Part shown: positions 8,416 through 18,275 of the stretch, piece by piece
How positions within the stretch are numbered: position 1 is the stretch's first letter
How the letters are laid out: each line of letters starts with the position of its first letter
From: Betaproteobacteria bacterium
GTDB taxonomy: Bacteria; Pseudomonadota; Gammaproteobacteria; Burkholderiales; Casimicrobiaceae
Direction of reading: 5' to 3'
DNA: 64,000 nucleotides
Assembly (NCBI GenBank): GCA_027492485.1
Contig: JAPUER010000035.1
Span: forward strand, 1 to 64,000
Translations under genes and position numbers: made by a program
The notes under the pieces: model-generated
What the model was told of the DNA's origin: nothing
The model's database searches: none
Seen by the model: only the letters and a program-made list of their open reading frames with translations

Positions 8416-9309
8416 ATGATCCAACCGATTTCCCGCCCCGCGCTGCGTACGTTCGCGGCGCTGACCGCCTCGCTCTCGCTCGCCACCTTCGCACAGGCGC
8501 CCGCCCCTGCGGCGCCCGCCGCTCCCGCTGCGCCGCCCGCACCCAACACCACCGGCCCGCGCGGGTCGGGCGTCGACAACCTGCTGATCGCCGCCGTCGC
8601 TTGGAAGCAGACCGCCGCTGAATACCGCGCGCTCTACCACCAGGGCTACAACGTGGCGCGCATGCAGGTTGAGCTGGCGCTGGCCAGGCGCAAACCGGGT
8701 GACCGGCCGCTCGCCGTGGTGAGCGATGTCGACGACACCATTCTGCTGCCGCTGGCGTATTGGGGTCATCTGGTCAATCGCAACATGGATTTCTTCGATG
8801 ACCCGATCTGGGACGAGTGGATTCCGAAGAACCAGATGGTGCTGGCGCCCGGCGCACGCGAGTTCTTCGATTTCTGCGCGGAGAAAGGCGTGGAGGTGTT
8901 CTACGTCACCTCGCGCGATCAGGGCGAGAAGACCTTCGACTACGCGATGGATCATCTGCGCATCGCCAGGCTGCCGAACGTGGATGCGAAGCACGTGACC
9001 GTGCTGCGCGACACGTCGAACAAACAGCCGCGACAGGACGAAATTGCCAAGACACACGACATCGTGGTCTTTCTCGGCGATTCGCTCAACGATTTCCGCC
9101 GCAAGTACTACAGCAAGGATGTCGACGAACGCATCAAGCTGATGGAATCGGACCGCAACGAATACGGTCGCCGCTACATCGTGTTCCCGAACCCGACCGA
9201 CGGGCACTGGATGCGCGCGATCTTCGGCGACAGCGAGCCGCCGGCGAGCGACGGCAACCGCGAAACCTTCAAAAAGGCGGCCACGCGCACGGCGTGGGAC
9301 GGCAAGTAG
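8416..9309 (+). CDS. HAD-superfamily acid phosphatase / 5'-nucleotidase, e(P4) family
   Basis: 297 residues. A signal peptide (to about residue 27, FAQA) is followed by an Ala/Pro-rich linker and the class C acid phosphatase fold. The catalytic motif is DVDDTIL (Asp104, Asp106), followed by YVTSRDQGEK (HAD motif II) and FLGDSLNDF (motif IV). Homologues such as lipoprotein e(P4) hydrolyse nucleotide monophosphates at the outer membrane, but no lipobox cysteine is visible here, so this one is probably periplasmic and soluble. It may serve phosphate or nucleoside salvage. It is a single gene with ATG at 8416. Confidence 0.88.
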   Translation: MIQPISRPALRTFAALTASLSLATFAQAPAPAAPAAPAAPPAPNTTGPRGSGVDNLLIAAVAWKQTAAEYRALYHQGYNVARMQVELALARRKPGDRPLAVVSDVDDTILLPLAYWGHLVNRNMDFFDDPIWDEWIPKNQMVLAPGAREFFDFCAEKGVEVFYVTSRDQGEKTFDYAMDHLRIARLPNVDAKHVTVLRDTSNKQPRQDEIAKTHDIVVFLGDSLNDFRRKYYSKDVDERIKLMESDRNEYGRRYIVFPNPTDGHWMRAIFGDSEPPASDGNRETFKKAATRTAWDGK

Positions 9310-9381
9310 CCGCAGCATCGATGGGTGCGGGGCCGGGATTCTGCGACACTACCGGCCCCGACTTTGCATGGTTCCCGAGCG

Positions 9382-9630
9382 ATGACTGACACTACGCGGC
9401 CTGCCCTCCCCGATCGCCTCTCGGCCGACCCGAAAAGCCCGCATCACGATGCCGAAGTTTTTCGCCACGACATCGGCATTCGCCTGAACGGCAGCGAGCG
9501 GCACGATGTCGAGGAATATTGCGTCAGCGAAGGCTGGGTGAAGGTGCCGGCGGGCAAGGCGCGCGACCGCCGGGGCAACCCGCTCACCATCAAGCTCAAG
9601 GGCACGGTCGAGCCGTACTTCCGCAGCTAA
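9382..9630 (+). CDS. DUF3297 family protein
   Basis: 82 residues. The conserved run DIGIRLNGSERHDVEEYC, then GWVKVPAGKARDRRGNPL and KGTVEPYF, is characteristic of DUF3297, a small conserved proteobacterial family without known function. It is soluble, with no signal peptide. It begins 72 bp after the phosphatase gene and converges on the next gene. Confidence 0.8.
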   Translation: MTDTTRPALPDRLSADPKSPHHDAEVFRHDIGIRLNGSERHDVEEYCVSEGWVKVPAGKARDRRGNPLTIKLKGTVEPYFRS

Positions 9631-9639
9631 GCTCGCGGG

Positions 9640-10317
9640 TTACTTCGCTGCGGCCAGCTCCTTCTTGATCGCGATCTCGTCTTCCTCGCGATAGCGGCGG
9701 TTGCCGCATTGCTCGCGCCATTGGGCGACGGATTGCTTATGCGGCTCGACGCGGTCGTTGATCGAGTGGCTGCGCTGGTTGATGCCGTCGATGCCGGCAT
9801 TCAGTTTTTCCACGCGGTCGCGTAGCGTTTTCTGCTCGGCGTTGAAATCGTCGAGGCCCTTTTCGAACGCCTTGTTGCGCTCGTTCAGTTTGATGCGCTC
9901 GGGCTCCAGCGCCGCCTTCTCGTCGTCCTTCTTGGCGGTCTGGATTTTGGCGTTGAGGTCGGTCACCGCGGCCGACAGCGCGTCGCGCTCGGCGGTCAGT
10001 GCGGCCATGCGCGCACGCATGGCTTCGTTGGCCTTGCCGACCTCGGCCTGCTCGGTCTTGACCGCGGCCTGGTCGCGTTTGAAGTTGTCCTGCGCCTGGG
10101 TGATTTCTTCGCCGTTCTTTTCGTTGGTCTGTTGCAGCTTCATGCAAACGCGCAACTCGTCGATCGACATGATGCGGTCGGGCTTGGCAGCGGCTACCGG
10201 TGCCGCTTTGGCGGGCGCGGGTTTGCGCGCCGGTGCGGGCGTTTGCGCCTGCGCGAGCGACGCGGCAAGCACCGACGCGGCGAGCAGGCTGAGGCGGAAA
10301 ATGGAGGATGTGGTCAT
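9640..10317 (-). CDS. periplasmic coiled-coil protein, function unknown
   Basis: 225 residues from ATG 10317. A signal peptide (SIFRLSLLAASVLAASLAQAQ) and a Pro/Ala linker are followed by about 150 residues of heptad-rich, charged sequence (TNEKNGEEITQAQDNF to RDRVEKLNAGIDGI) predicted to form a long coiled coil. The tail contains CGNRRYREEDE. Two cysteines (in LRVCMK and EQCGNRRY) could form a disulfide closing the hairpin. No family is recognised beyond small exported coiled-coil proteins. Confidence 0.7.
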   Translation of the reverse strand: MTTSSIFRLSLLAASVLAASLAQAQTPAPARKPAPAKAAPVAAAKPDRIMSIDELRVCMKLQQTNEKNGEEITQAQDNFKRDQAAVKTEQAEVGKANEAMRARMAALTAERDALSAAVTDLNAKIQTAKKDDEKAALEPERIKLNERNKAFEKGLDDFNAEQKTLRDRVEKLNAGIDGINQRSHSINDRVEPHKQSVAQWREQCGNRRYREEDEIAIKKELAAAK

Positions 10318-10524
10318 ACGGTCGATCTCGTGGAACCGGACGCAAGGCGGCCGGTCGGATGGTTTGCAGCGCCGCGACGACCGGCAACCCGGCAAGCGGT
10401 CGAATTGCCGCGAAGGTCATGCGTGCGCGTTCAGGCGCGCAATGCTAACCTGTCGCCGACGTTGCCCGACCGCCCGCTGCCACGCCGTCGTGCCGTCCAA
10501 CGCAACCCGCAACGGAGAATTGCC

Positions 10525-11070
10525 ATGTTTCGAATCGCCGACCGATTACTGGCGCTTTGCGCCGCGACCCTGCTGCTTGCGGGCGCCGCCGCACAAACGC
10601 CGGATGTGCTCAACGTCACGCTCAATCCGCTACTGCCCGGCAAGCCGGTGGCGCTGTCGCAATACGCGGGCAAGGTGGTGCTGGTGGTGAACGTGGCGAG
10701 CAAATGCGGCTACACGCCGCAGTACGAAGGGCTGGAAGCGCTCTACAAGCGCTATCAGGGCAAGGGCCTGGTGGTGCTCGGCATTCCGGCCAACGATTTT
10801 GGCGGCCAGGAGCGCGGCTCGAACCAGGAGATTGCCGAGTTCTGCAAGGCGAACTACGGCGTCAGCTTTCCGATGTTCGAGAAGCTGGAGACTCCCATCG
10901 GCAAGCATCCGCTGTTCGCCGGGCTGATCGCCAGAACCGGCAAGGCACCGAAGTGGAATTTCCACAAGTATCTGATCGACCGCAATGGCGGCGTCACCGC
11001 TTTTGCCAGCGACGTCGAGCCGCAATCGCGGAAGCTGGTCGGCGCCGTGGAGGCCGCGCTGGCGGGCTGA
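10525..11070 (+). CDS. exported glutathione peroxidase-family protein
   Basis: 181 residues with an N-terminal signal peptide (LLALCAATLLLAGAAAQ), hence periplasmic. The peroxidatic residue is Cys61 in NVASKCGYTPQYEGLE, with the tetrad glutamine in DFGGQE and tryptophan in KWNFHKYL. A second cysteine in EFCKANYG fits the thioredoxin-type resolving cysteine of bacterial BtuE-like enzymes. It reduces hydroperoxides. Start at ATG 10525 behind CGGAGAATTGCC. It is a single-gene unit. Confidence 0.88.
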   Translation: MFRIADRLLALCAATLLLAGAAAQTPDVLNVTLNPLLPGKPVALSQYAGKVVLVVNVASKCGYTPQYEGLEALYKRYQGKGLVVLGIPANDFGGQERGSNQEIAEFCKANYGVSFPMFEKLETPIGKHPLFAGLIARTGKAPKWNFHKYLIDRNGGVTAFASDVEPQSRKLVGAVEAALAG

Positions 11071-11113
11071 GCACATGGGTTTCGCCACCGATGCCGACGA
11101 AATCGGCGGCCGA

Positions 11114-11233
11114 AGCAGCTTTTTCATGAAAACGCTATTGGCTTTGGGTTGGCGCCTGTTTTGATGCAAAGTCGGTTTTTCGAATTTTCGGCGCCAGTGC
11201 CCTGTTTGGATGCCGCTTTCACCAAAAAGCCAT
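11114..11233. repeat. 120-bp palindromic intergenic repeat, copy 2
   Basis: The left arm begins AGCAGCTTTTTCATGAAA. The right arm read in reverse is GGCTTTTTGGTGAAAGCG. Both contain a TGGCGCC block, and the centre is GTCGGT (11171-11176). It lies between the glutathione peroxidase stop and the GTG start of the glycosyltransferase, only 4 bases before the latter. Confidence 0.75.
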
Positions 11234-11237
11234 TGCC

Positions 11238-12062
11238 GTGAGTGTGCTGGTCTGCGTCCCCGTTTACAACGGCCACGACAGCGTCGACCGCTGCCTTGAG
11301 GCGCTGGCGGCGGCCCGCGTACAGGCGCCGTTGCGCACGCTGCTGATCGACGATGCCTCGCCCGACCAACGCATCCGACCGCTGCTCGACCGCTACGCGC
11401 TGGCGAACGCGAACACGCAGGTGCGGCACAACGCGGTCAATCGCGGCTTTACGTGGAACGTCAATCAGGCCTTCGTCGCGGCGCGGTCCGACGAGCATCT
11501 CTGCCTGCTCAACTCCGACACGCTGGTGACCGACGGCTGGCTCGACGCGATGCTCGCTTGCCTGGCGGGCGACGCGGCGATCGGCACCGTCACGCCGTTC
11601 TCCAACAACGCCACCATCTGTTCGTTCCCCGATTTCACGCGCGCCTGGCCGGTGCCCGAGCGCGCCGAGCGCGAGCGCATCGCCCGCGCGCTGCGCGAAG
11701 CGCCCGCCGCCGCCATCGACCTACCCACCGGCGTCGGTTTCTGCATGCTGATTTCGGCGGCCTGCCGCGTGGCCGTGGGGCCGTTCGACGTCGCAAGCTT
11801 TCCGCGCGGTTACGGCGAGGAGAACGATTTCTGCATGCGCGCCGCCGCAGCCGGGTTACGCAATGTGCTGTGTCCGAACGCCTACGTCGCGCACGAAGGT
11901 GGCGCGTCGTTCAGCGAGGCGACCAAGGCCCTGATGACGGCCGGCGCCGCGCGGCTGCTGGCAAAGCACCCCGGCTACGATGAGGCAGTCGCCCGCTGGA
12001 TTGCCGCCGACCCGGCGCGCGCCCGGCGCGACGAAATCGCCGCCGCGCTGGCACCGGTCTGA
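11238..12062 (+). CDS. family 2 glycosyltransferase
   Basis: 274 residues with a GT-A fold. VLVCVPVYNGHDSVDRCLEAL is the nucleotide-binding start, LLIDDASPD the following strand, LLNSDTLVTDGWLDAM the DxD-like region and GYGEENDFCMRA the acceptor-side ED motif. It transfers a sugar from an NDP-sugar to an unknown acceptor. The start is GTG 11238, immediately after a palindromic repeat, so its ribosome-binding region is formed by repeat sequence. It converges on ftsY. No polysaccharide cluster surrounds it. Confidence 0.8.
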   Translation: MSVLVCVPVYNGHDSVDRCLEALAAARVQAPLRTLLIDDASPDQRIRPLLDRYALANANTQVRHNAVNRGFTWNVNQAFVAARSDEHLCLLNSDTLVTDGWLDAMLACLAGDAAIGTVTPFSNNATICSFPDFTRAWPVPERAERERIARALREAPAAAIDLPTGVGFCMLISAACRVAVGPFDVASFPRGYGEENDFCMRAAAAGLRNVLCPNAYVAHEGGASFSEATKALMTAGAARLLAKHPGYDEAVARWIAADPARARRDEIAAALAPV

Positions 12063-12068
12063 ACGGCG

Positions 12069-13076
12069 CTAAACCAGCGCCTCGGCGAACTCGCGCGCCA
12101 CGAACGGCTGCAAGTCGTCGATACCCTCGCCGACGCCGATGAAGCGCAGCGCGATCGGCCGCTCCTTGGCGATGGCGCAGATCACGCCGCCCTTGGCGCT
12201 GCCGTCGAGCTTGGTCATGATGAGGCCGGTGAGGCCCAGCGCATCGTCGAATGCCTTGACCTGGGCGAGCGCGTTCTGGCCGGTGGTGCCGTCGAGCACC
12301 AGCAGCACCTCATGCGGCGCGCTGTCCATCGCCTTGCCGATCACGCGCTTGGCCTTTTTGAGCTCGTCCATCAGATGCAGTTGCGTCGGCAGCCGTCCCG
12401 CCGTGTCACACATCACCACATCGATGCCGCGCGCCTTGCCGGCCGTCACCGCGTCGAACATCACCGCGGCCGGATCGCCGCCGGCCTGCTGGATCACGGT
12501 GACGTTGTTGCGTTCGCCCCAGATCGCCAGCTGCTCGCGCGCCGCCGCCCGGAAGGTGTCGCCCGCCGCCAGCAGCACGCTGGCGCCCTGCTGCTGCAGA
12601 TGTTTGGCGAGCTTGCCGATGCTGGTGGTCTTGCCGGCGCCGTTGACACCCGCGATCATGATCACGAAGGGCGCATCCTGCGCCACCGCAAACGGCTGTT
12701 GCAGCGGCTTCAGCAAATCGGTCAGCGCATCCACCAGCATCGCACGCGGGTCGCCCTCGCCGCCGGCCTGTTTCCAGCGCTGCCGCAAATCATTGAGCAG
12801 ATGCTGCGTGGCGGCCATGCCGCAATCGGCCATCAGCAGCTGCGCTTCCAGTTGCTCCAGCGTGTCGTCGTCGAGCTTGCCGGCAAACAGCGTCTTGAGC
12901 CCCAGCTTGTCGCGGGTGACGCTGAGGCCGGACTTGAGTTTGTCGAGCCAGCCTTTGCTTGCGACCGGCGACGGGTCGGCCACCGGCGGCGGCGCAACGG
13001 CCGCGGTTGCAACGCTGGCCGGCGCAGGCACCGCGGCGGTGTCCGGCTGCGGCTTTTTCTTGAACAAGCCCCACAT
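12069..13076 (-). CDS. ftsY: signal recognition particle receptor FtsY
   Basis: 335 residues. The short, Ala/Pro-rich acidic N-terminal A region is reduced; the NG GTPase domain follows. G1 is GVNGAGKTTSIGKLA, then DTFRAAAREQL, G3 DTAGR and G4 TKLDGSAKGG, closed by GVGEGIDDLQPF. It receives SRP-ribosome complexes at the inner membrane for co-translational insertion. It is divergent from rsmD, the usual neighbour in proteobacteria. Confidence 0.96.
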   Translation of the reverse strand: MWGLFKKKPQPDTAAVPAPASVATAAVAPPPVADPSPVASKGWLDKLKSGLSVTRDKLGLKTLFAGKLDDDTLEQLEAQLLMADCGMAATQHLLNDLRQRWKQAGGEGDPRAMLVDALTDLLKPLQQPFAVAQDAPFVIMIAGVNGAGKTTSIGKLAKHLQQQGASVLLAAGDTFRAAAREQLAIWGERNNVTVIQQAGGDPAAVMFDAVTAGKARGIDVVMCDTAGRLPTQLHLMDELKKAKRVIGKAMDSAPHEVLLVLDGTTGQNALAQVKAFDDALGLTGLIMTKLDGSAKGGVICAIAKERPIALRFIGVGEGIDDLQPFVAREFAEALV

Positions 13077-13181
13077 GGAGCGCTTTCTGACGGGATTCGA
13101 GACAATTGCATTTTAGGTGGCGGACTGTCCGGCTCATTTGCGGGCAGACTGCCAGCCGTGCGCCAACGACGTCGACACGAC

Positions 13182-13781
13182 ATGAACTACAAGAACCAGG
13201 TCCGCATCATCGGCGGCACGCACAAACGGCGCATCGTGCGCTTCCCCGACATGCAGGGCGTTGCCGGCTTCCGGCCGACGCCCGACCGGGTGCGCGAGAC
13301 GCTGTTCAACTGGCTCGGGCAGGATCTGACCGGGCGCCGCTGCCTCGACGTATTCGCCGGCTCCGGCGCGCTCGCGTTCGAGGCGGCGTCGCGCGGCGCG
13401 ACGCAAGTCGTGGCCATCGAATCGTCGCGGGTGGCCGCGCAGGCCATCGCACAGAACCAGAAGCTGCTCGACCTGCCGAACCTGAAGCTGGTCAGCGGCG
13501 ATGCCTTTGCGTTGTTGGCGTCGACGCCGGATAAATTCGACGTCGTCTTTCTCGATCCGCCGTTCGCGCAGGACTGGTGGTCAAGGCTGGCGCCGCTGGT
13601 CCGGCGAGTGGCCGCGCCGGACGCGCTGATCTATTGCGAATTCGTCAAAGAGCTGACCGGGCGCGAGCTTCCGGGCTTCAGTCGCAGCCGTCACGATCGT
13701 GCCGGGATGGTGCACTATCATCTCTTCACGCCGGTCCCGGCCGAGACCGCAGAGTCTCGCCATGAAACGGGCGGCGGATAG
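13182..13781 (+). CDS. rsmD: 16S rRNA (guanine(966)-N(2))-methyltransferase
   Basis: 199 residues of the RsmD family, which methylates G966 of 16S rRNA. FRPTPDRVRETLFNWL is the N-terminal signature, LDVFAGSGALAFEAASRGA the SAM-binding loop and VFLDPPF the N6/N2-methyltransferase catalytic motif (D/N-PP-F/Y). It is followed by coaD as in many proteobacteria, but here a 160-bp palindrome that begins inside the rsmD stop codon separates the two. Confidence 0.94.
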   Translation: MNYKNQVRIIGGTHKRRIVRFPDMQGVAGFRPTPDRVRETLFNWLGQDLTGRRCLDVFAGSGALAFEAASRGATQVVAIESSRVAAQAIAQNQKLLDLPNLKLVSGDAFALLASTPDKFDVVFLDPPFAQDWWSRLAPLVRRVAAPDALIYCEFVKELTGRELPGFSRSRHDRAGMVHYHLFTPVPAETAESRHETGGG

Positions 13782-13939
13782 TGCAGTGTTTCGCTCTTCT
13801 CGGGACATAAAAATGCGTCTTTCGACCCGACTCTTCGTTGCCAATGCTCGCAATAGCGCGCTATTGCTGCGCTTGGCGCCTCAATTCGGGCCGAAATCCA
13901 TCATTTTTATTGGTCCCGATCTACGCGAAGCACTGCACT
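13780..13939. repeat. 160-bp long imperfect palindrome between rsmD and coaD
   Basis: The terminal arms AGTGCAGTGTTTCGC and (in reverse complement) AGTGCAGTGCTTCGC differ at one base. Further in, CGGGAC-ATAAAAATG pairs with the opposite arm's CGGGACCAATAAAAATG. The middle is the perfect palindrome CAATAGCGCGCTATTG (13851-13866). The whole stretch can form one long hairpin. It is not alignable with the 122-bp family, so it is a separate element; no second copy was seen here. Confidence 0.75.
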
Positions 13940-13941
13940 AG

Positions 13942-14460
<519 letters not shown>

Positions 14461-14765
14461 GCCACTTCGCAACCGCGGAAAACTCCACTACACTCGCGGC
14501 GCGCACACCGCTTCGCGGTCCAGCGCGGTTTCGGTTTTCACGACAGACGGGAGGATTCCCATGGTGTTTATTTCCTGAACGGCTCGCGTCACGCCAGCAG
14601 TGACGCCCGGTTGACTGCCACCCGTTCACCCTGCCGTTCCGCGCTTCGTCGCAGGCGGCTTGTTGCGGGGGATGGCCGACCCTAGCCTTTGCGCTCCGGC
14701 GATCCGCTGGGTGCGAACCCATTGACTGACCGGCGGTACCCCGCGGGTCACCCCGTTTTGTCGAC
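14461..14765 (+). other. intergenic region with possible leader mini-ORF and hairpins
   Basis: A five-codon ORF (MVFIS, ATG at 14562) sits behind GGGAGGATTCCC and is followed by a small hairpin (CGTCAC-GCCAGCA-GTGACG). A second short hairpin is CCGC-TTC-GCGG. These could be a leader for the outer-membrane protein gene at 14766, but no conserved attenuator is recognised. Nothing else is seen. Confidence 0.3.
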
Positions 14766-16970
14766 ATGAAAAATCAAGTCCGTTGCCGCGCCGGGTGGCG
14801 CGTTTCCGTCGTTGTCTGGCTGTTGGCGTCGCAGGCGGCGCTGGCATTGCAGGCCGTTCCCGCCAGCGAAAAAATCACGCTCGATGGCAAGCTCGATGAG
14901 GCCGACTGGCAGCGCGCGCCGGTGTCGGCCAGTTTCATCGAGAACATGCCGCGCGAAAAGCAGCCGGCGCGCGACCGCACCGAGGTGCGCATGCTGTTCG
15001 ATCACGATGCGCTGTACGTCGGCGTGCGCGCCTTCGACGCCGAGCCGGCACGCATCTACGCGCCGTTCGTGCGCCGCGACAAGGTGTTCGGCAATCAGGA
15101 CAACTTCGTCATCTGGCTCGACCCGACCGGCGCCCGCAAGTTCGCACAGTTCTTCCGCATCAACCCGCGCGGCGTGCTGGCAGACGGCGTGTGGAACGAG
15201 GACAATCTGGAAGAAGACTTCGCGCCGGATTTCGACTTCGAAGCGGTGGCGGCACGCCTGGCCGACGGCTGGAGCGCCGAATTCCGCATTCCGTGGGCGT
15301 CGCTGCGGCTGCCGCATCCGGTACCGGAGAAGCTGAGCTTCATCGTGTTCCGCAACCAGCCGCGCGACACCCGCATCCGCACCACCAACGTGCCGCTCGG
15401 GCGCGATCCGTCCTGCTTCCTGTGCGTGGCGGAGGAACTGACCGGGTTGACCGATCTGCCGAAGACGTCGGGCCTGACCGTGACGCCGTATGGCGCAGTC
15501 AACAGCAGTCAAAGCAAAATCGGCGAGGTCACGACGCGCGAGACGAAATTCAGCGCCGGCGCCGACATCAAGTGGCGGCCGAGCCCGGAGTGGGTGCTGG
15601 ACGCGACGCTGCGGCCGGATTTTTCGCAGATCGAACTGGACACGCCGCAACTGAAGGGCAACACGCGCTTCGCGCTGTCGGTGCAGGAAAAGCGGCCGTT
15701 CTTCCTCGAAGGCAGCGACCTTTACTCGCAGCCGATGGGGCTGATCTACACCCGCTCGATCACCGATCCGCTGTGGGGCGCGCGAGCGACCTATCGCAGC
15801 GAAGGCGCCGACGCCGCGGTGCTGACGGTGAAGGATCGCGGCGGCGGGTTCGTGATCCTGCCCGGCACTTACTACTCCGATATCCGCGAACAGGGCGCCT
15901 CGCAGGCAACGCTGGCGCGCGTGCGGGTGCCGTACAGCGCGGGCGGCGGCACCGGCAGTGTCGGCGCGCTGTTCTCCGATCGCAGCTACGAGGACGGCAG
16001 CAGCAACCGCACGGCGGCCATCGATGGCCAGTACAAACCGAACGACGATTCGCGGCTGCGCGCCCAGCTTTCAGCCAGCCAGACCGACGACCGCGTGCTC
16101 GGCCGCAAGGGCGACGGTCACGCCGGCTACGCCGATGCGCTGTACGACGACGGGGTCTATCACGGCTGGCTGGGCCTGACCAGCGTGTCGCCGCGGTTCC
16201 GCAGCGACAATTCGATCGTCACCCAGAACGGCTACGACGCGGCCAAGTTCGAGGCGTGGCGTTGCAGCAAGCACGAGGCTTTCTTCAATACGGTCTGCCC
16301 CGGCGTGTTCGGTGGCGCGACGCAGGCGAGCAATGGCGCCGCGCTGTCGCGCTGGATCACGCCGCAGGTGTACATGAACGGCGCCCGCAATTCGGAGTGG
16401 AGCGCGCAGCCGCGCTGGATCAACTACACGCGCAGCGCCGAGGGCGGCCAGTGGCATCACGTGCCAACCCTGTACCTGCGTGCCGAGGGCAATCCGGGCG
16501 AACGGGTGCATTACGCGTTCTTCGAGATGGAAGGCGGCCGCGGTGTCGACGTCGCCGCCGACAAGCTGGCGCGAATGCTCTATACCGGCGTCACGCTCAA
16601 CACGCGCCCGCAGGAGCGCGTGGAGCTGGAGTGGAAGGCGAGCGATTACCGGTTGCACGATGTCGACGACGGCCGCTGGCGGCTACACGAACGGGTGCTG
16701 CAACTAGTCGGCGTCGGCTACGTCACGGCGCAGGACAGCCTGCGGCTGATCGCGCAGCACACGCTGTCGAAGCGCAACCCGGCGCTGTATCCGTTCGCGG
16801 TGACGCCGCGGTCGCAGACGCAGGCGATCTCGCTGGTCTACGCGCACAAGCGCGGGCTCGGCCGCGAGTTGAATCTCGGCGTCACGCAGAGCAACGCGCG
16901 GGCCACGGCGCAGCCAAAACAGGCGAGCATCGAGGTTTTTGCCAAGCTGTCGTGGGCGGTCAATCTGTGA
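14766..16970 (+). CDS. DUF5916 outer-membrane protein with CBM9-like N-terminal domain
   Basis: 734 residues. A signal peptide (to about residue 27, ALALQ) is followed by a CBM9-like beta-sandwich with ITLDGKLDEADWQRAP, VRMLFDHDALYVGVRAFD and FRIPWASLRL blocks (about residues 30-200). A DUF5916 region follows, with QEKRPFFLEGSDLYSQ, a hallmark of that family, and a long C-terminal run of amphipathic strands ending in AKLSWAVNL, as expected of a beta-barrel. Such proteins sit in the outer membrane; the ligand is unknown. Four cysteines in two pairs may form disulfides in surface loops. Confidence 0.82.
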   Translation: MKNQVRCRAGWRVSVVVWLLASQAALALQAVPASEKITLDGKLDEADWQRAPVSASFIENMPREKQPARDRTEVRMLFDHDALYVGVRAFDAEPARIYAPFVRRDKVFGNQDNFVIWLDPTGARKFAQFFRINPRGVLADGVWNEDNLEEDFAPDFDFEAVAARLADGWSAEFRIPWASLRLPHPVPEKLSFIVFRNQPRDTRIRTTNVPLGRDPSCFLCVAEELTGLTDLPKTSGLTVTPYGAVNSSQSKIGEVTTRETKFSAGADIKWRPSPEWVLDATLRPDFSQIELDTPQLKGNTRFALSVQEKRPFFLEGSDLYSQPMGLIYTRSITDPLWGARATYRSEGADAAVLTVKDRGGGFVILPGTYYSDIREQGASQATLARVRVPYSAGGGTGSVGALFSDRSYEDGSSNRTAAIDGQYKPNDDSRLRAQLSASQTDDRVLGRKGDGHAGYADALYDDGVYHGWLGLTSVSPRFRSDNSIVTQNGYDAAKFEAWRCSKHEAFFNTVCPGVFGGATQASNGAALSRWITPQVYMNGARNSEWSAQPRWINYTRSAEGGQWHHVPTLYLRAEGNPGERVHYAFFEMEGGRGVDVAADKLARMLYTGVTLNTRPQERVELEWKASDYRLHDVDDGRWRLHERVLQLVGVGYVTAQDSLRLIAQHTLSKRNPALYPFAVTPRSQTQAISLVYAHKRGLGRELNLGVTQSNARATAQPKQASIEVFAKLSWAVNL

Positions 16971-17027
16971 ACGGCTGATCGCGGCCATAAACGGATGCCG
17001 CCGCGCCGGCCGCCGTGGCAACCATAA

Positions 17028-17704
<677 letters not shown>

Positions 17705-17706
17705 CC

Positions 17707-17828
17707 AGCAGCTTTTTGGCGAAATGCGCATCCGTTTGGGGCGCTGATCGCGATATTCATCAAAGTCGACTTTTGGCATTTTCGACCGCTGCGCCCAGTG
17801 CCGATGGGCTTTGACGGAAATGCTGTTA
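17707..17828. repeat. 122-bp palindromic intergenic repeat, copy 3
   Basis: Left arm AGCAGCTTTTTGGCGAAATGC; right arm in reverse AACAGCATTTCCGTCAAAGC. Both arms share CATC-G and GGGCGC. The centre is AAAGTCGACTTTT (GTCGAC 17765-17770), exactly midway. The element starts two bases after the preceding stop codon. Confidence 0.8.
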
Positions 17829-17859
17829 TCTTGCCGCTTGCCGGGAAAGTAGTTTCGCC

Positions 17860-18261
17860 ATGACCATCGCCCTGTTCTGCATCCTGCTTGCCGCGCTGCT
17901 GCCTCTGGTTTGCGCCACACTGTCGAAGTGGCGCGGTTTTCAGGTGTCGCATCGCGACGGCGGCTACGACAACCGCAGCCCACGCGACTGGATCGCCAAG
18001 CAGGAAGGCTTTCCGCGCTGGGCGCACGCCGCGCAGGAGAACAGTTGGGAGGCGTTCCCGTTCTTCGCCGCCGCCGTCATCGTCAGCCACCTGCTCGGCG
18101 TGGTCGGCACCTTGCCGAACGCGCTGGCGGTGGCGTTCATCGTGCTGCGCGTGCTCTACGTCTGGCTCTACGTCAGCGCCCGCCAGAAGTGGCGCTCACG
18201 GGTGTGGGCGCTCGCCTGGCTGGTCAACGTGGCAATCTTTCTGCTGCCGCTGGTCCGCTAG
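17860..18261 (+). CDS. MAPEG-family membrane protein
   Basis: 133 residues with four predicted membrane helices. The pattern NRSPRDWIAKQEGFPRWAHAAQENSWEAFPFFAAAVI is typical of the bacterial MAPEG family (relatives of microsomal glutathione transferase), including the conserved R-A-x-x-A-x-x-N-x-x-E motif. Catalytic activity in bacterial members is mostly unproven. It is convergent with the persulfide dioxygenase gene. Confidence 0.88.
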   Translation: MTIALFCILLAALLPLVCATLSKWRGFQVSHRDGGYDNRSPRDWIAKQEGFPRWAHAAQENSWEAFPFFAAAVIVSHLLGVVGTLPNALAVAFIVLRVLYVWLYVSARQKWRSRVWALAWLVNVAIFLLPLVR

Positions 18262-18275
18262 TTCACCAACCGCTT

